This document shows positions 8,445 to 17,048 of a stretch of 64,000 bases of DNA, in pieces (positions within the stretch are counted from its first letter, which is position 1; each line of letters opens with the position of its first letter). The notes beneath the pieces were generated by a model that searched no databases, was not told where the DNA came from, and saw only the letters and a list, made by a program, of their open reading frames with translations. The stretch lies in the NCBI RefSeq assembly GCF_900167945.1, contig NZ_FUZA01000004.1, positions 248,001 through 312,000 on the forward strand, written 5' to 3'. This DNA is from Dyadobacter psychrophilus (GTDB lineage Bacteria; Bacteroidota; Bacteroidia; Cytophagales; Spirosomataceae). The translations under genes and the position numbers were made by a program.

Positions 8445-11400
8445 ATGAACTTAAAAAAAACGCTGACGCTGTTGCCGGCGGGATGTCTGATGGCAAGCCT
8501 GATGATCGCTTCTTACCAGCACGTTAACCCAAGCACTTTTCCAAGTTCAAAGCTAGACAGCCTATATAAAGATCTCACGGACGCTCAAAAACGTTCTCCA
8601 AAATACGCAGTAGCAGGCCTTTCAGTAACAAACGGACTGGAAGCAACGCTTTTTGCCTCAGAACCGACCATTACCAATCCTACCAACATTGATGTCGATC
8701 ATTTGGGACGGGTTTGGGTTTGCGAAGCTTATAATTACCGTCCAGCGATCAATGGTAATCCTATAAAAAACGAAGGTGACCGCATTCTGATCATGGAGGA
8801 CACCGATGGCGATGGTAAATCGGATAAAACAACCGTTTTTTATCAGGGAAAAGAGATCAATTCTCCGCTGGGGATCTGGGTAATGGGCAATCGTGTGGTG
8901 GTTTCTCAAAGTCCTTATGTGTGGCTTTTTACAGATGAAAATAATGATGGGAAGGCTGATAAAAAGGAAGTCATTTTCGAAGGTGTAGGCGGGGAACAGC
9001 ACGACCATGGCATGCACGCATTCATTTTCGGGCCTGATGGAAAATTGTATTTCAATTTTGGAAACGAAGGCGGGCATTTGTTGGATGGAAAAGGAAATCC
9101 GGTAATTGGAAAAGATGGCCAGCCCATCGACTTCAAAAAACTAAAACAGGGAATGGTGTTCCGCTGCGATCCTGATTTCAAGAATATTGAAGTTTTGGGG
9201 AATAATTTCCGGAACAATTATGAAGTGGCAGTGGATAGTTACGGCACTATGTGGCAGTCAGACAATGATGATGACGGAAACAAGGGCGTGCGGATCAATT
9301 ACGTGATGCAATATGGTAATTACGGCTACACAGATGAGGTTACGGGCGCTGGCTGGCGTGCAAACCGTACTAATATGGAGGATTCAATTCCCTATCGCCA
9401 CTGGCATTTGAATGATCCGGGCGTGGTCCCAAACTTACTGCAAACAGGCTCTGGATCTCCTACGGGAATGGTTATCTATGAAGGCGCTCTTTTGCCTAAG
9501 GAATTCCAAAATCAAATGATCCATTGCGAGCCAGGCCATAATGTGGTTCGTTCCTATCCCGTCCAAAAATCTGGCGCTGGTTATACGGCCAAAATCGTGA
9601 ATGTGGTTGATGGCAAAAGAGATCAATGGTTCCGGCCTTCCGACGTTTGCGTAGCGCCCGATGGCTCCCTCATTGTTTCCGACTGGTATGATCCGGGAGT
9701 AGGCGGGCACCAGGCGGGCGACCAGAACAGAGGAAGATTATACAGGATCGCGCCTGCAAACTCGCCTTACAAAGTTCCAAAAGCAGATTTAACAACAGCT
9801 AATGGAGCAGTATCAGCGCTGCAAAGTCCTAACCTTTCCGTCCGTTACCAGGCCTGGATGGCGTTGAATCAAATGGGCGAAAAGGCGATTCCATCATTAG
9901 AAAAGCTGTTTAAAGATAAAAAAGCAAACGACCGGATGCGCGCGAGAGCGTTATGGTTACTAAGCAAATGGCCGGCTTCCGGCAAGAAGAATATTGATAT
10001 AGCCATCAAGGACGCTAATCCAGATATGCGCATTGCTGCGTTGCGTGCTGCGAGTGAGTTGAAAGATGTGGATATTACCAATTACATTGGTTTATTGGTC
10101 AAAGACGCCGAGCCGCAGGTAAGAAGAGAATGTGCACTGATCCTGCATCATAACAAATCACCGAAAGCTCCGGCATTGTGGGCAGAACTTGCATTGCAAT
10201 ACGATGGCAAGGACCGCTGGTATCTGGAAGCACTCGGAATTGGCGCTGACGAGCAGTGGGATACGTTTTTTAAAGCCTGGCAGGCAAAAGCAGGAGCTAA
10301 TGCAACTGTAACGCAGGCTGGAAAAGACATCGTGTGGCGTTCACGCGGTAAGGAATCTGTTCCCTTACTTGCTTCACTAGCAGGTGATTCAAAAACGGAT
10401 TTGAAAAGCAGGCTGCGCTATTTCCGCGCATTTGATTTTAACCCGGCCGCAAACGAAAAATCAATGGCGCTTTTGCAGATCATGAAAGGGAATTCTCCGG
10501 AACAAGCGCAGGTGAACGAACTGGCACTACGCCATTTGGATCCGGCATTTGTAAAGCAAAATGCAGAAGCAATGGCCTCGCTAAAAAAATTGCTCGATTC
10601 ATCATTTGGAACACCAGCTTATCTTGAATTGGTAAGTAAATATGAATTGGAATCGGAAAACGCCAGATTGCTGGATATGGCAATAAGCCAGGCTGCAACC
10701 AGAACAGGACCGGCCGCTGCGATGCAGCTCATGAAACAAGGCGGCGGCAAAATGGTTTGGGACGTTATAAAGGGTTCTGATGTAGCGAAAAGCGAAGGAA
10801 TTACATCCGCATTACGAGGCGTGGGAAGCAAGGAATCGTTGGAAATTCTTCAAACTGTTGCATTGGACGATAAATATCCAGCCGGTTTGCGGACTATCGC
10901 CGCACGTTCTTTGGGTGGAACAATGAATGGCGAGGACCAGGTTTTAGCACTGTTAAAGGAAGGCAAGCTAAGCGGTGAACAAAAAGCCGCGGCTGTAAAA
11001 GGATTAAGCGGCGCGTGGAGAAAATCAGTAAAACTCGAAGCAGCCAAATACACGGACGGAGCAACAGTAGCAGCCGCAAAACACCCACAAGTGAAGGAAC
11101 TGATCGGAATGAAGGGTGATTTGTCCAAAGGAAAGCAAGTTTTTACATCCTATTGCTCGGTTTGCCATCAGGTGAATGGCGAAGGAATGGATTTCGGTCC
11201 AAAACTTTCGGAAATCGGAAGTAAGCTGCCAAAAGAAGCTCAGTACTCAGCGATTTTCGAGCCAAGCGCCGGAATTGGCTTTGGTTATGAGGGCTTTGAA
11301 GTAACATTAAGGGACGGCTCAACCGTTTCGGGCATTGTCGCCAGCAAAACCGAAACCGACCTGATCCTGAAATTTCCGGGCGGCTCAACCCAGGAATACA

Positions 11401-11528
11401 AAATGTCCCAGGTAAAATCGATCAAACAACTTAACGACTCCATGATGCCCGCAGGCTTGCAGGACGCCATGAGTACGGAGGAACTGGTTAGCTTGGTTGA
11501 TTATTTGAGTAATTTGAAGAAGAAGTAA
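8445..11528 (+). CDS. PVC-type dehydrogenase with HEAT repeats and C-terminal heme domain
   Basis: A 1027-residue exported protein. After a signal peptide, residues about 55-440 form a beta-propeller of the TIGR02604 putative membrane-bound dehydrogenase type (GLEATLFASEP, DVDHLGRVWVCEAYNYRPA, FRPSDVCVAPDGSL, SDWYDPGVGGH). A HEAT-like helical region follows (about 450-880). The C-terminus is a TIGR02603 heme domain with C904-x2-C907-H908 and a likely Met ligand in SMMPAG near residue 1003. Such proteins are thought to oxidise sugars or polyols in the periplasm and pass electrons to the attached cytochrome c; the substrate is not known here. A paralogue without the heme domain lies at 12241. 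Confidence 0.88.
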   Translation: MNLKKTLTLLPAGCLMASLMIASYQHVNPSTFPSSKLDSLYKDLTDAQKRSPKYAVAGLSVTNGLEATLFASEPTITNPTNIDVDHLGRVWVCEAYNYRPAINGNPIKNEGDRILIMEDTDGDGKSDKTTVFYQGKEINSPLGIWVMGNRVVVSQSPYVWLFTDENNDGKADKKEVIFEGVGGEQHDHGMHAFIFGPDGKLYFNFGNEGGHLLDGKGNPVIGKDGQPIDFKKLKQGMVFRCDPDFKNIEVLGNNFRNNYEVAVDSYGTMWQSDNDDDGNKGVRINYVMQYGNYGYTDEVTGAGWRANRTNMEDSIPYRHWHLNDPGVVPNLLQTGSGSPTGMVIYEGALLPKEFQNQMIHCEPGHNVVRSYPVQKSGAGYTAKIVNVVDGKRDQWFRPSDVCVAPDGSLIVSDWYDPGVGGHQAGDQNRGRLYRIAPANSPYKVPKADLTTANGAVSALQSPNLSVRYQAWMALNQMGEKAIPSLEKLFKDKKANDRMRARALWLLSKWPASGKKNIDIAIKDANPDMRIAALRAASELKDVDITNYIGLLVKDAEPQVRRECALILHHNKSPKAPALWAELALQYDGKDRWYLEALGIGADEQWDTFFKAWQAKAGANATVTQAGKDIVWRSRGKESVPLLASLAGDSKTDLKSRLRYFRAFDFNPAANEKSMALLQIMKGNSPEQAQVNELALRHLDPAFVKQNAEAMASLKKLLDSSFGTPAYLELVSKYELESENARLLDMAISQAATRTGPAAAMQLMKQGGGKMVWDVIKGSDVAKSEGITSALRGVGSKESLEILQTVALDDKYPAGLRTIAARSLGGTMNGEDQVLALLKEGKLSGEQKAAAVKGLSGAWRKSVKLEAAKYTDGATVAAAKHPQVKELIGMKGDLSKGKQVFTSYCSVCHQVNGEGMDFGPKLSEIGSKLPKEAQYSAIFEPSAGIGFGYEGFEVTLRDGSTVSGIVASKTETDLILKFPGGSTQEYKMSQVKSIKQLNDSMMPAGLQDAMSTEELVSLVDYLSNLKKK

Positions 11529-11568
11529 GTTGCTGGATATGAACTTGGTTTGCAGAATGAAATTTTCT

Positions 11569-11576
11569 TAAATTTG
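11569..11576 (+). promoter_or_regulatory. Putative promoter of the second toxin-antitoxin pair
   Basis: TAAATTTG matches TAnnTTTG exactly. Candidate upstream elements are TTG at 11545-11547 (21-nt spacer) or TTTG at 11549-11552 (16-nt spacer). The predicted transcription start falls at about 11581-11583, on or within the ATG of the antitoxin, which would make the mRNA leaderless. Confidence 0.4.
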
Positions 11577-11580
11577 ATTT

Positions 11581-11832
11581 ATGACAACAATCAAAATAGA
11601 AATAGAACAAGACAATGATGTTTCGCTCCTGACAAGGGTTCTGACTGACCTTGGCTTCAAATTTATTTTGGAGAATGAGGAATTAGAGTCCGGCGAACTC
11701 AGTGAACGGGAAATGATTGGAATTAATGCAGGTCTTAAAGATGTGCGGGAAGGTCGTGTTTTTAGTCAGAAATACGCCCAAAGCCGCATCGAAGACAAAA
11801 TTTCGCAACTTCGGGTGAAGTATGGAAGTTAG
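11581..11832 (+). CDS. Putative antitoxin
   Basis: An 83-residue acidic protein that overlaps the following RelE/ParE-like gene by 11 nt, the usual antitoxin-first order. It has a strand-like N-terminus (TTIKIEIEQD) and a helical, charged second half with SEREMIGINAGLKDVREGR, like the many small Bacteroidota antitoxins that carry an 'I..G..D...GRV' segment. It is not similar enough to the antitoxin at 4540 to call a duplicate. A TAnnTTTG box lies immediately upstream. Confidence 0.65.
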   Translation: MTTIKIEIEQDNDVSLLTRVLTDLGFKFILENEELESGELSEREMIGINAGLKDVREGRVFSQKYAQSRIEDKISQLRVKYGS

Positions 11833-12124
11833 TCGGAATTTAGAATGGTCGGAACGGGCTATTTTGGATTATGAAAACTTAGTTGAGTATTTATTCTTTA
11901 AATGGGGAGAGTCTATCACCCTAAAAGTGCTATCCGAAATCGACTACCAAATCAGCAGAGTTGCAAAATATCCAGAGCAATTCCCGATAGTTAATAAGCC
12001 AAACGAAATTCGAAGGTGCGTCGCTTCTCCTCAAACTTCAATATTCTTTGTTGTGAAACCACAAAGCATATATCTCCTTTCCATTTTTGACAATCGTCTG
12101 GATCCCGATAAGCATCCTGGTTAG
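11822..12124 (+). CDS. RelE/ParE superfamily toxin
   Basis: A 100-residue protein with the ParE/RelE layout: WSERAILDYENLVEYLFFKWG (residues 9-29) as the long helices, then VAKYPEQFPIVNK, EIRRCVASPQTSIFFVV and the C-terminal strand YLLSIFDNRLDP. The final FDNRxxP segment is typical of Bacteroidota RelE-like toxins. Its start overlaps the antitoxin, which implies coupled translation. The pair sits between two paralogous dehydrogenase genes and splits them. Whether it is an active module cannot be told from sequence. Confidence 0.8.
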   Translation: MEVSRNLEWSERAILDYENLVEYLFFKWGESITLKVLSEIDYQISRVAKYPEQFPIVNKPNEIRRCVASPQTSIFFVVKPQSIYLLSIFDNRLDPDKHPG

Positions 12125-12240
12125 GAAGTAAAACTAGTTAGCAATAAATCCTCCTTTCTTTTCAAACTTCATTTCTTAATTCAGGAAACATAAGGTATTT
12201 TTATACGTTATTTGAGTAACCTGCATCATCAAATTTTGTT

Positions 12241-14934
12241 TTGAAACAATTCAATTTTACTAAGTCTGCATTACTAATTGCAGTTAATACCGTTCTCCTC
12301 CACTTCTGCGGTTTTTGTCAACTTTCTGATTCATTAGTAGTTACCAATCCTGATAGCCTATACGCTACGCTGTCAGAACCCGAAAAAAGATTTTCCCGAA
12401 ATGCAGTCCTCGGACTTAAAGTGGCCGAAGGTCTGGAGGCTTCATTGTTTGCTTCAGAACCGGACGTAATTAACCCGATCAACATTGATGTGGACCACCG
12501 CGGCAGGGTTTGGGCTTGTGAAGCTTATAATTACCGGCCTGCTGTTAATGGCAAATCGGAGCTCGGACAGGGCGACCGCATCGTGATCATGGAAGATAAG
12601 GACGGTGATGGAAAGTCGGATGTTACCAAAGTTTTCTATCAGGGGCCTGAGCTCAATGCTCCTTTGGGAATTTGGGTGATGGGCAACAAAGCTGTTGTTT
12701 CGCAAAGTCCATATGTGTGGCTTTTTACGGATACAAATGGCGATGACAAGGCAGATAAGAAAGAGATTTTGTTCAAAGGGATCGGCGGCTCGCAAAGTGA
12801 CGCTGGAATTCATGCCTTCGTTTTCGGGCCGGACGGGAAATTTTATTTTAACTTCGGTAACGCCGGAAGACAGCTTGTTGACGGCCAGGACAGGCCATTA
12901 CTCGATAAATATGAAAGGCCAATTGATTTCAGACAATTCAAACAAGGTGTCGTTTTCAGATGCGATCAGGATTTTACCAAAGTTGAGATATTAGCAGAGA
13001 ATTTCCGGATTGGTTTTGAAGTTGCCGTTGATAGTTTTGGAACAATGTGGCAGTCGGACCAGGAAGAGCCCGGCAATGGTGGCGACAGGGTTTCGTATGT
13101 GATGGAAAACGGGAATTTTGGTTATATCGATGAAATGACCGGAGCCAGCTGGCGTCTGAACCGCACCAATCTGGAAGACGAGATCCCGCGCAGGCATTGG
13201 CATCAGAATGACCCGGGCGTTGTACCAAATCTCATTGAAACAGGATCTGGTTTTCCAATGGGCATCACGGTGTATGAGGGCAATTTGCTGCCACGACGTT
13301 ATTGGGAGCAGGTTTTGCTTGCAGACGCCGGCCAGCAAAACGTAAGCGGATTTCCCGTGGTTAATGACGGCGCCGGATACAAGTCAACGGGCATCCTTCC
13401 CATCGTGGAAGGAACGCGTGACAAGTGGTTCAGGCCGAGTGATGTGTGCGTAGCGCCAGATGGTTCACTGATCATCTCCGACTGGTATGATCCGATCATT
13501 GGTTCGCATAAAATGAAAGACAGGAGCCGTGGAAGGATATTCCGTGTTGCTCCGACAGGAGTTGCTTATAAAATTCCTGTTTTTGACCTGACGATTCCTG
13601 AACAAGCTGTAAAAGCACTGCAAAGCCCCAATTTATCAATGCGCTACATGGCTTGGAATGCCTGCGTAAAGCATGGCTGGCAGGCTGAACCTTACCTGGA
13701 AGAGCTTTTCCGCTCGATAAGCGTAAGTCCGCGAATAAGAGCGCGCGCATTATGGGTTCTAAACCGGATCGAAGGATTTAACTACAGAAGCCTCGACATT
13801 GCATTCAGGGAGATGAACCCGAATTTACGGATAACAGCATTGCGTGCTGTAAGGCAGCGTAACAGTGATCCTACGGAATATATCAAGCGCCTCACCGCCG
13901 ACCCCGATCCGCAAGTACGAAGAGAATGTGCGCTTGCAATCAATCATAACCATACTTACGAGGCATTAGACGTATGGCTGCAACTTGCGAAGCAATACAA
14001 AGGCAATGACCGCTGGTCGGTCGAAGCATTGAGCATTGGCGCTTATGACCAGTGGGAGCGGATCTTTCCTGCGTGGCTGGCCCGTGCCGGTGCTAATCCG
14101 GTTGGGACAAGCGCCGGTAAAGACATTGTGTGGCTGGCAAGAACTCGTCAGGCCATTCCATATCTGACAGCGGCGGCTTCGGATACAAGTGTTAGCTTCA
14201 AAAGCAGGCTGCGTTATTTCCGGGCATTTGACTTTTTCCACGCGGGCTATGAAAAATCGCAGGCGTTGCTGAATGTAATGACCGTGAATTCATCTGATCG
14301 CATTGAGGTAAGCAAACTTGCATTGCTGCATTTGGATAAATCCTTTGTAACCAATTCACAACAGGGATTAACAGCATTGAACAAGTTGCTGGACGAAACT
14401 TACGGCACCGAACATTATATCGATCTGATGACGCGCTATGAGCTCGAATCGGAAATGGACAGGTTGTTTAAAATGGCTTTGGACAAATCGGATGAGGTCG
14501 TTGGTCGCGATGCGGGCGCATTGTTACTTGAACAGGCGGGCATTTCTTATGTTACGCAAAAGCTTGCCGGGCTCAACGAAGCTAAGAAATCGTCGCTTTT
14601 GGCCTCTATACAAACAGTAGGAAGTCCGGAGTCTGTTTATTTGCTCAGGAACACTGCTTTGGATCCCAACGAGCCGGCTTCGGTCCGTAAAAATGCCGCC
14701 AAATATCTTGGGGCCAGCTGGCCTGGTGAAGAAGCTGTGGTGAAATTGCTTCGCGAGGACCGGGTTACCGGCGATGTAAAAGAAGCTGCTCTGCTAGGTG
14801 TGAAAAATGCATTTAGAGAAGAGATTAAGGTGCAACTGTCGCCTTATTTGCCTCAGCCCAAAGATGAAAAACTTGCTGAGCCATCGAAACCAGAAAGTAA
14901 AAAAGAGAAGAAAAGAAGACGCAGGAGCAGCTAG
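12241..14934 (+). CDS. PVC-type dehydrogenase paralogue lacking the heme domain
   Basis: An 897-residue exported protein with a TTG start and a signal peptide (residues about 8-27). The first 850 residues follow the protein at 8445 along their whole length: LFASEPDVINPINIDVDH, RVWACEAYNYRPAVNG, FRPSDVCVAPDGSLIISD, and the HEAT region with RRECALAINHN. Where the sister continues into its CxxCH heme domain, this protein ends in a very basic tail (KKEKKRRRRSS), so no cytochrome is attached. It may need the sister's heme domain or another acceptor, or may have lost enzymatic function. It is followed after 79 nt by the isomerase-like gene. Confidence 0.85.
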   Translation: MKQFNFTKSALLIAVNTVLLHFCGFCQLSDSLVVTNPDSLYATLSEPEKRFSRNAVLGLKVAEGLEASLFASEPDVINPINIDVDHRGRVWACEAYNYRPAVNGKSELGQGDRIVIMEDKDGDGKSDVTKVFYQGPELNAPLGIWVMGNKAVVSQSPYVWLFTDTNGDDKADKKEILFKGIGGSQSDAGIHAFVFGPDGKFYFNFGNAGRQLVDGQDRPLLDKYERPIDFRQFKQGVVFRCDQDFTKVEILAENFRIGFEVAVDSFGTMWQSDQEEPGNGGDRVSYVMENGNFGYIDEMTGASWRLNRTNLEDEIPRRHWHQNDPGVVPNLIETGSGFPMGITVYEGNLLPRRYWEQVLLADAGQQNVSGFPVVNDGAGYKSTGILPIVEGTRDKWFRPSDVCVAPDGSLIISDWYDPIIGSHKMKDRSRGRIFRVAPTGVAYKIPVFDLTIPEQAVKALQSPNLSMRYMAWNACVKHGWQAEPYLEELFRSISVSPRIRARALWVLNRIEGFNYRSLDIAFREMNPNLRITALRAVRQRNSDPTEYIKRLTADPDPQVRRECALAINHNHTYEALDVWLQLAKQYKGNDRWSVEALSIGAYDQWERIFPAWLARAGANPVGTSAGKDIVWLARTRQAIPYLTAAASDTSVSFKSRLRYFRAFDFFHAGYEKSQALLNVMTVNSSDRIEVSKLALLHLDKSFVTNSQQGLTALNKLLDETYGTEHYIDLMTRYELESEMDRLFKMALDKSDEVVGRDAGALLLEQAGISYVTQKLAGLNEAKKSSLLASIQTVGSPESVYLLRNTALDPNEPASVRKNAAKYLGASWPGEEAVVKLLREDRVTGDVKEAALLGVKNAFREEIKVQLSPYLPQPKDEKLAEPSKPESKKEKKRRRRSS

Positions 14935-15013
14935 AAATACAAGTTTCAAGCGGGATTTGCGGTATATTTAATTGCGCTGCATCTTTACATTTCTAAACAA
15001 AACTTAAAGAAAT

Positions 15014-15934
15014 ATGCTCCGCAGAAATTTTGTAAAATCTTCCCTTGGTCTGGCTGGTGCAGCAATTGCAGCAGGAGATGCTTTCGCGACCGCGCCAACG
15101 GCTAAAAATAAATTCAAGCTTAAATACGCGTCCCACTTCGGCATGTTTCAGAACAGCGCCGGGAAAGATGTGATTGATCAGCTGAAATTTATGGCTGACC
15201 AGGGTTTTATGGCGATCGAAGATAATGGTATGATGGGCAGGCCGGTGGAGCAGCAGGAAGCCATTGCCAAAGAAATGACCCGACTAGGTATGCAAATGGG
15301 CGTTTTTGTAGTGGATAAAGGTGGGAACGGAGCCAACACATTAGCAGCAGGCAAGCAGGAATACATTGATATTTTCTTAAATGGCTGCAAAAAAGCAGTG
15401 GAAGTCGCCAAGCGTGTTAATGCCAAATGGATGACCGTTGTTCCTGGTGATTTTGAAAGAAATTTGCCAATAGGCGTGCAAACCGGGCATGTGATCGACG
15501 CGTTGCGCAGAGGGTCGGAAATCCTTGAACCACACGGTTTGGTAATGGTTTTGGAGCCGCTAAGCGACTCTCCGAACCTCTTCCTGAGAACTTCTGACCA
15601 GACTTATGAGATATGTCGCGGAGTGAACAGCAAGTCGTGCAAGATCCTTTACGACATTTACCATATGCAGAAAAATGAAGGACGCTTGCTTTACAACATT
15701 GACAGAACGTGGAGTGAAATTGATTATTTCCAGATAGGGGATGAGCCGGGCCGTAAAGAGCCGACGACAGGAGAAATCAATTATAAAAATATTTTCAAAT
15801 ACATTTACGACCGCAGCAAAAAAGAAAACAAATCCTTCATTATGGGCATGGAGCACGGCAATTTTTCGCCGGGTAAGGAGGGTGAAGAGGCGCTGATTAA
15901 GGCTTATGTGGAAAGTGACAGCTTTACAATCTAA
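15014..15934 (+). CDS. Hydroxypyruvate isomerase-like TIM-barrel protein, Tat-exported
   Basis: A 306-residue protein of the xylose isomerase-like TIM barrel family, closest in look to hydroxypyruvate isomerases. It begins LRRNFVKSSLGLAGAAIAAG, a twin-arginine signal. Metal and substrate residues expected for the family are visible: VVPGDFERN, MVLEPLSDSPN (metal Glu), ILYDIYHMQKNEG (Asp, His), FQIGDEPGRKEPTTGEINY (about residues 240-258) and MGMEHG (last metal Glu). Export suggests periplasmic action on a sugar derivative, which fits with the two exported dehydrogenase-like proteins upstream. The exact substrate is not known. Confidence 0.8.
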   Translation: MLRRNFVKSSLGLAGAAIAAGDAFATAPTAKNKFKLKYASHFGMFQNSAGKDVIDQLKFMADQGFMAIEDNGMMGRPVEQQEAIAKEMTRLGMQMGVFVVDKGGNGANTLAAGKQEYIDIFLNGCKKAVEVAKRVNAKWMTVVPGDFERNLPIGVQTGHVIDALRRGSEILEPHGLVMVLEPLSDSPNLFLRTSDQTYEICRGVNSKSCKILYDIYHMQKNEGRLLYNIDRTWSEIDYFQIGDEPGRKEPTTGEINYKNIFKYIYDRSKKENKSFIMGMEHGNFSPGKEGEEALIKAYVESDSFTI

Positions 15935-15976
15935 TGTCTTAAAGAGCGATTTCCAACGCAATATTTTATAAAACAA

Positions 15977-16012
15977 AACACCGGAGAGTAGCAAAACTTC
16001 CGGTGTTTTTTT
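15977..16012. terminator. Bidirectional intrinsic terminator
   Basis: A perfect 9-bp stem AACACCGGA/TCCGGTGTT (15977-15985 and 15999-16007) is followed by a T run on the plus strand and preceded by an A-rich stretch. It lies between two convergent genes and can serve both. Confidence 0.85.
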
Positions 16013-16033
16013 GTGCCCGAAGGCAATAGTAGA

Positions 16034-16345
16034 TTACAATACGACAACCGAGTTTTCAGCAGTTGCGTCAACGCCAGCAGCTACGTATTTGTCTGCTGCC
16101 CAGTCATTTTCCCATTTCGCGTCGTCAAGAATGTAACGGAACTGATATTCACCGGAAGCCAATTCAAGGCTAGCTTTGAACGAACCGTCTTTTTGCTTTT
16201 TCAAAGCGATTGCTTCCTCAGGGTTCCATCCGTTGAACTCGCCAACCAATGCAACTTTTTTTGCTTCAACTGCTGCTTCCGCAGGAACTGTAAATGTTAC
16301 TTTATAAAGGGATTTACTCTTTACAAATTGTTTCGTTAATGCCAT
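16034..16345 (-). CDS. CBM48 / isoamylase early-set domain protein
   Basis: A 103-residue stand-alone glycogen-recognition domain of the isoamylase early-set/AMPK type. The motif VALVGEFNGWNPEEAIAL (residues 27-44) and GEYQFRYILDDAKWENDW (about 65-82) are the hallmark strands. No signal peptide is present, so it is cytoplasmic. Such single-domain proteins are common in Bacteroidota and have no established role beyond probable binding of alpha-glucan. It has its own promoter with a near-perfect Bacteroidota consensus. Confidence 0.85.
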   Translation of the reverse strand: MALTKQFVKSKSLYKVTFTVPAEAAVEAKKVALVGEFNGWNPEEAIALKKQKDGSFKASLELASGEYQFRYILDDAKWENDWAADKYVAAGVDATAENSVVVL

Positions 16346-16374
16346 GATTATGTAGTGTTAAATAGTTGATGCGA

Positions 16375-16405
16375 CAAATATACAATCAAAAATTATTCAA
16401 ATCAA
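16375..16405 (-). promoter_or_regulatory. Promoter of the CBM48 protein gene
   Basis: On the minus strand TTG (16403-16405) is followed after 20 nt by TATATTTG (16375-16382), an exact TAnnTTTG box. The predicted transcription start is near 16368, leaving a leader of about 23 nt before the ATG at 16345. Confidence 0.65.
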
Positions 16406-16608
16406 TGAATATCAATATTATATAGGAATTTGATCTTCGAATAATCATAATTAAACGACTAACTGCTTTTTCTTATTTCAATTTAGTGTCAGTGATAAAA
16501 TGTACTGATTAACAGGGGTATGGTCTTTTTAGGGTAAATCTTTTCATTCTTCGCTTCATTAAACAGCAGCGAGAAAATTTATTTTAAAAATACTAAAACC
16601 GAAGGATC

Positions 16609-17007
16609 ATGAACATTTCACTGGAGCAAGCAGAAGCTATTATTGATGCAGCGAAGTTAAAAGCGGCAGAACTCGATACGAAAATGAATATCTGCGTAGT
16701 AGACACGGGAGCGAACATTGTAGCATTTGCACGCATGGATGGAGCCTGGCTGGGATCCGCTGATATAGCGCAGAAAAAGGCTAAAACGGCGGTCTGGTTC
16801 ACCATGGACACCGCTGCTTTGAGTCCGCTCGTACAGCCGGGAGAGCCGCTTTTCAATATTGAGCATTCAAACGGAGGGCTTATCACGTTTCCCGGTGGTG
16901 TTGTTATCAAAAATTCCGGAGGTGATATGATTGGTGCAATCGGTGTTAGTGGCAGCACTGTTGACAATGATCATGAGGTCGCAGCGGCGGGCGCAGCATC
17001 TTTATAA
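16609..17007 (+). CDS. GlcG/HbpS family protein
   Basis: A 132-residue protein of the DUF336 (GlcG/HbpS/PduO C-terminal) family. The fold signature is present: [17 protein letters not shown] at the start, [21 protein letters not shown] (residues about 24-44), [16 protein letters not shown] and [21 protein letters not shown] at the end. HbpS binds heme and is secreted in Streptomyces; GlcG is of unknown role in glycolate operons. No signal peptide is visible here. It converges on a TonB-dependent receptor gene, but heme use by that receptor is not shown. Confidence 0.85.
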   Translation: MNISLEQAEAIIDAAKLKAAELDTKMNICVVDTGANIVAFARMDGAWLGSADIAQKKAKTAVWFTMDTAALSPLVQPGEPLFNIEHSNGGLITFPGGVVIKNSGGDMIGAIGVSGSTVDNDHEVAAAGAASL

Positions 17008-17048
17008 CATTGCGTCCCGGTCAAACCGCTGGCTGGGACTTATTTTTA

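Noticed and set aside
11822-12124. A frameshift remnant joining the two dehydrogenase paralogues
   Set aside because: The region encodes complete RelE/ParE-like features with its own start and overlap, so it is a separate gene.
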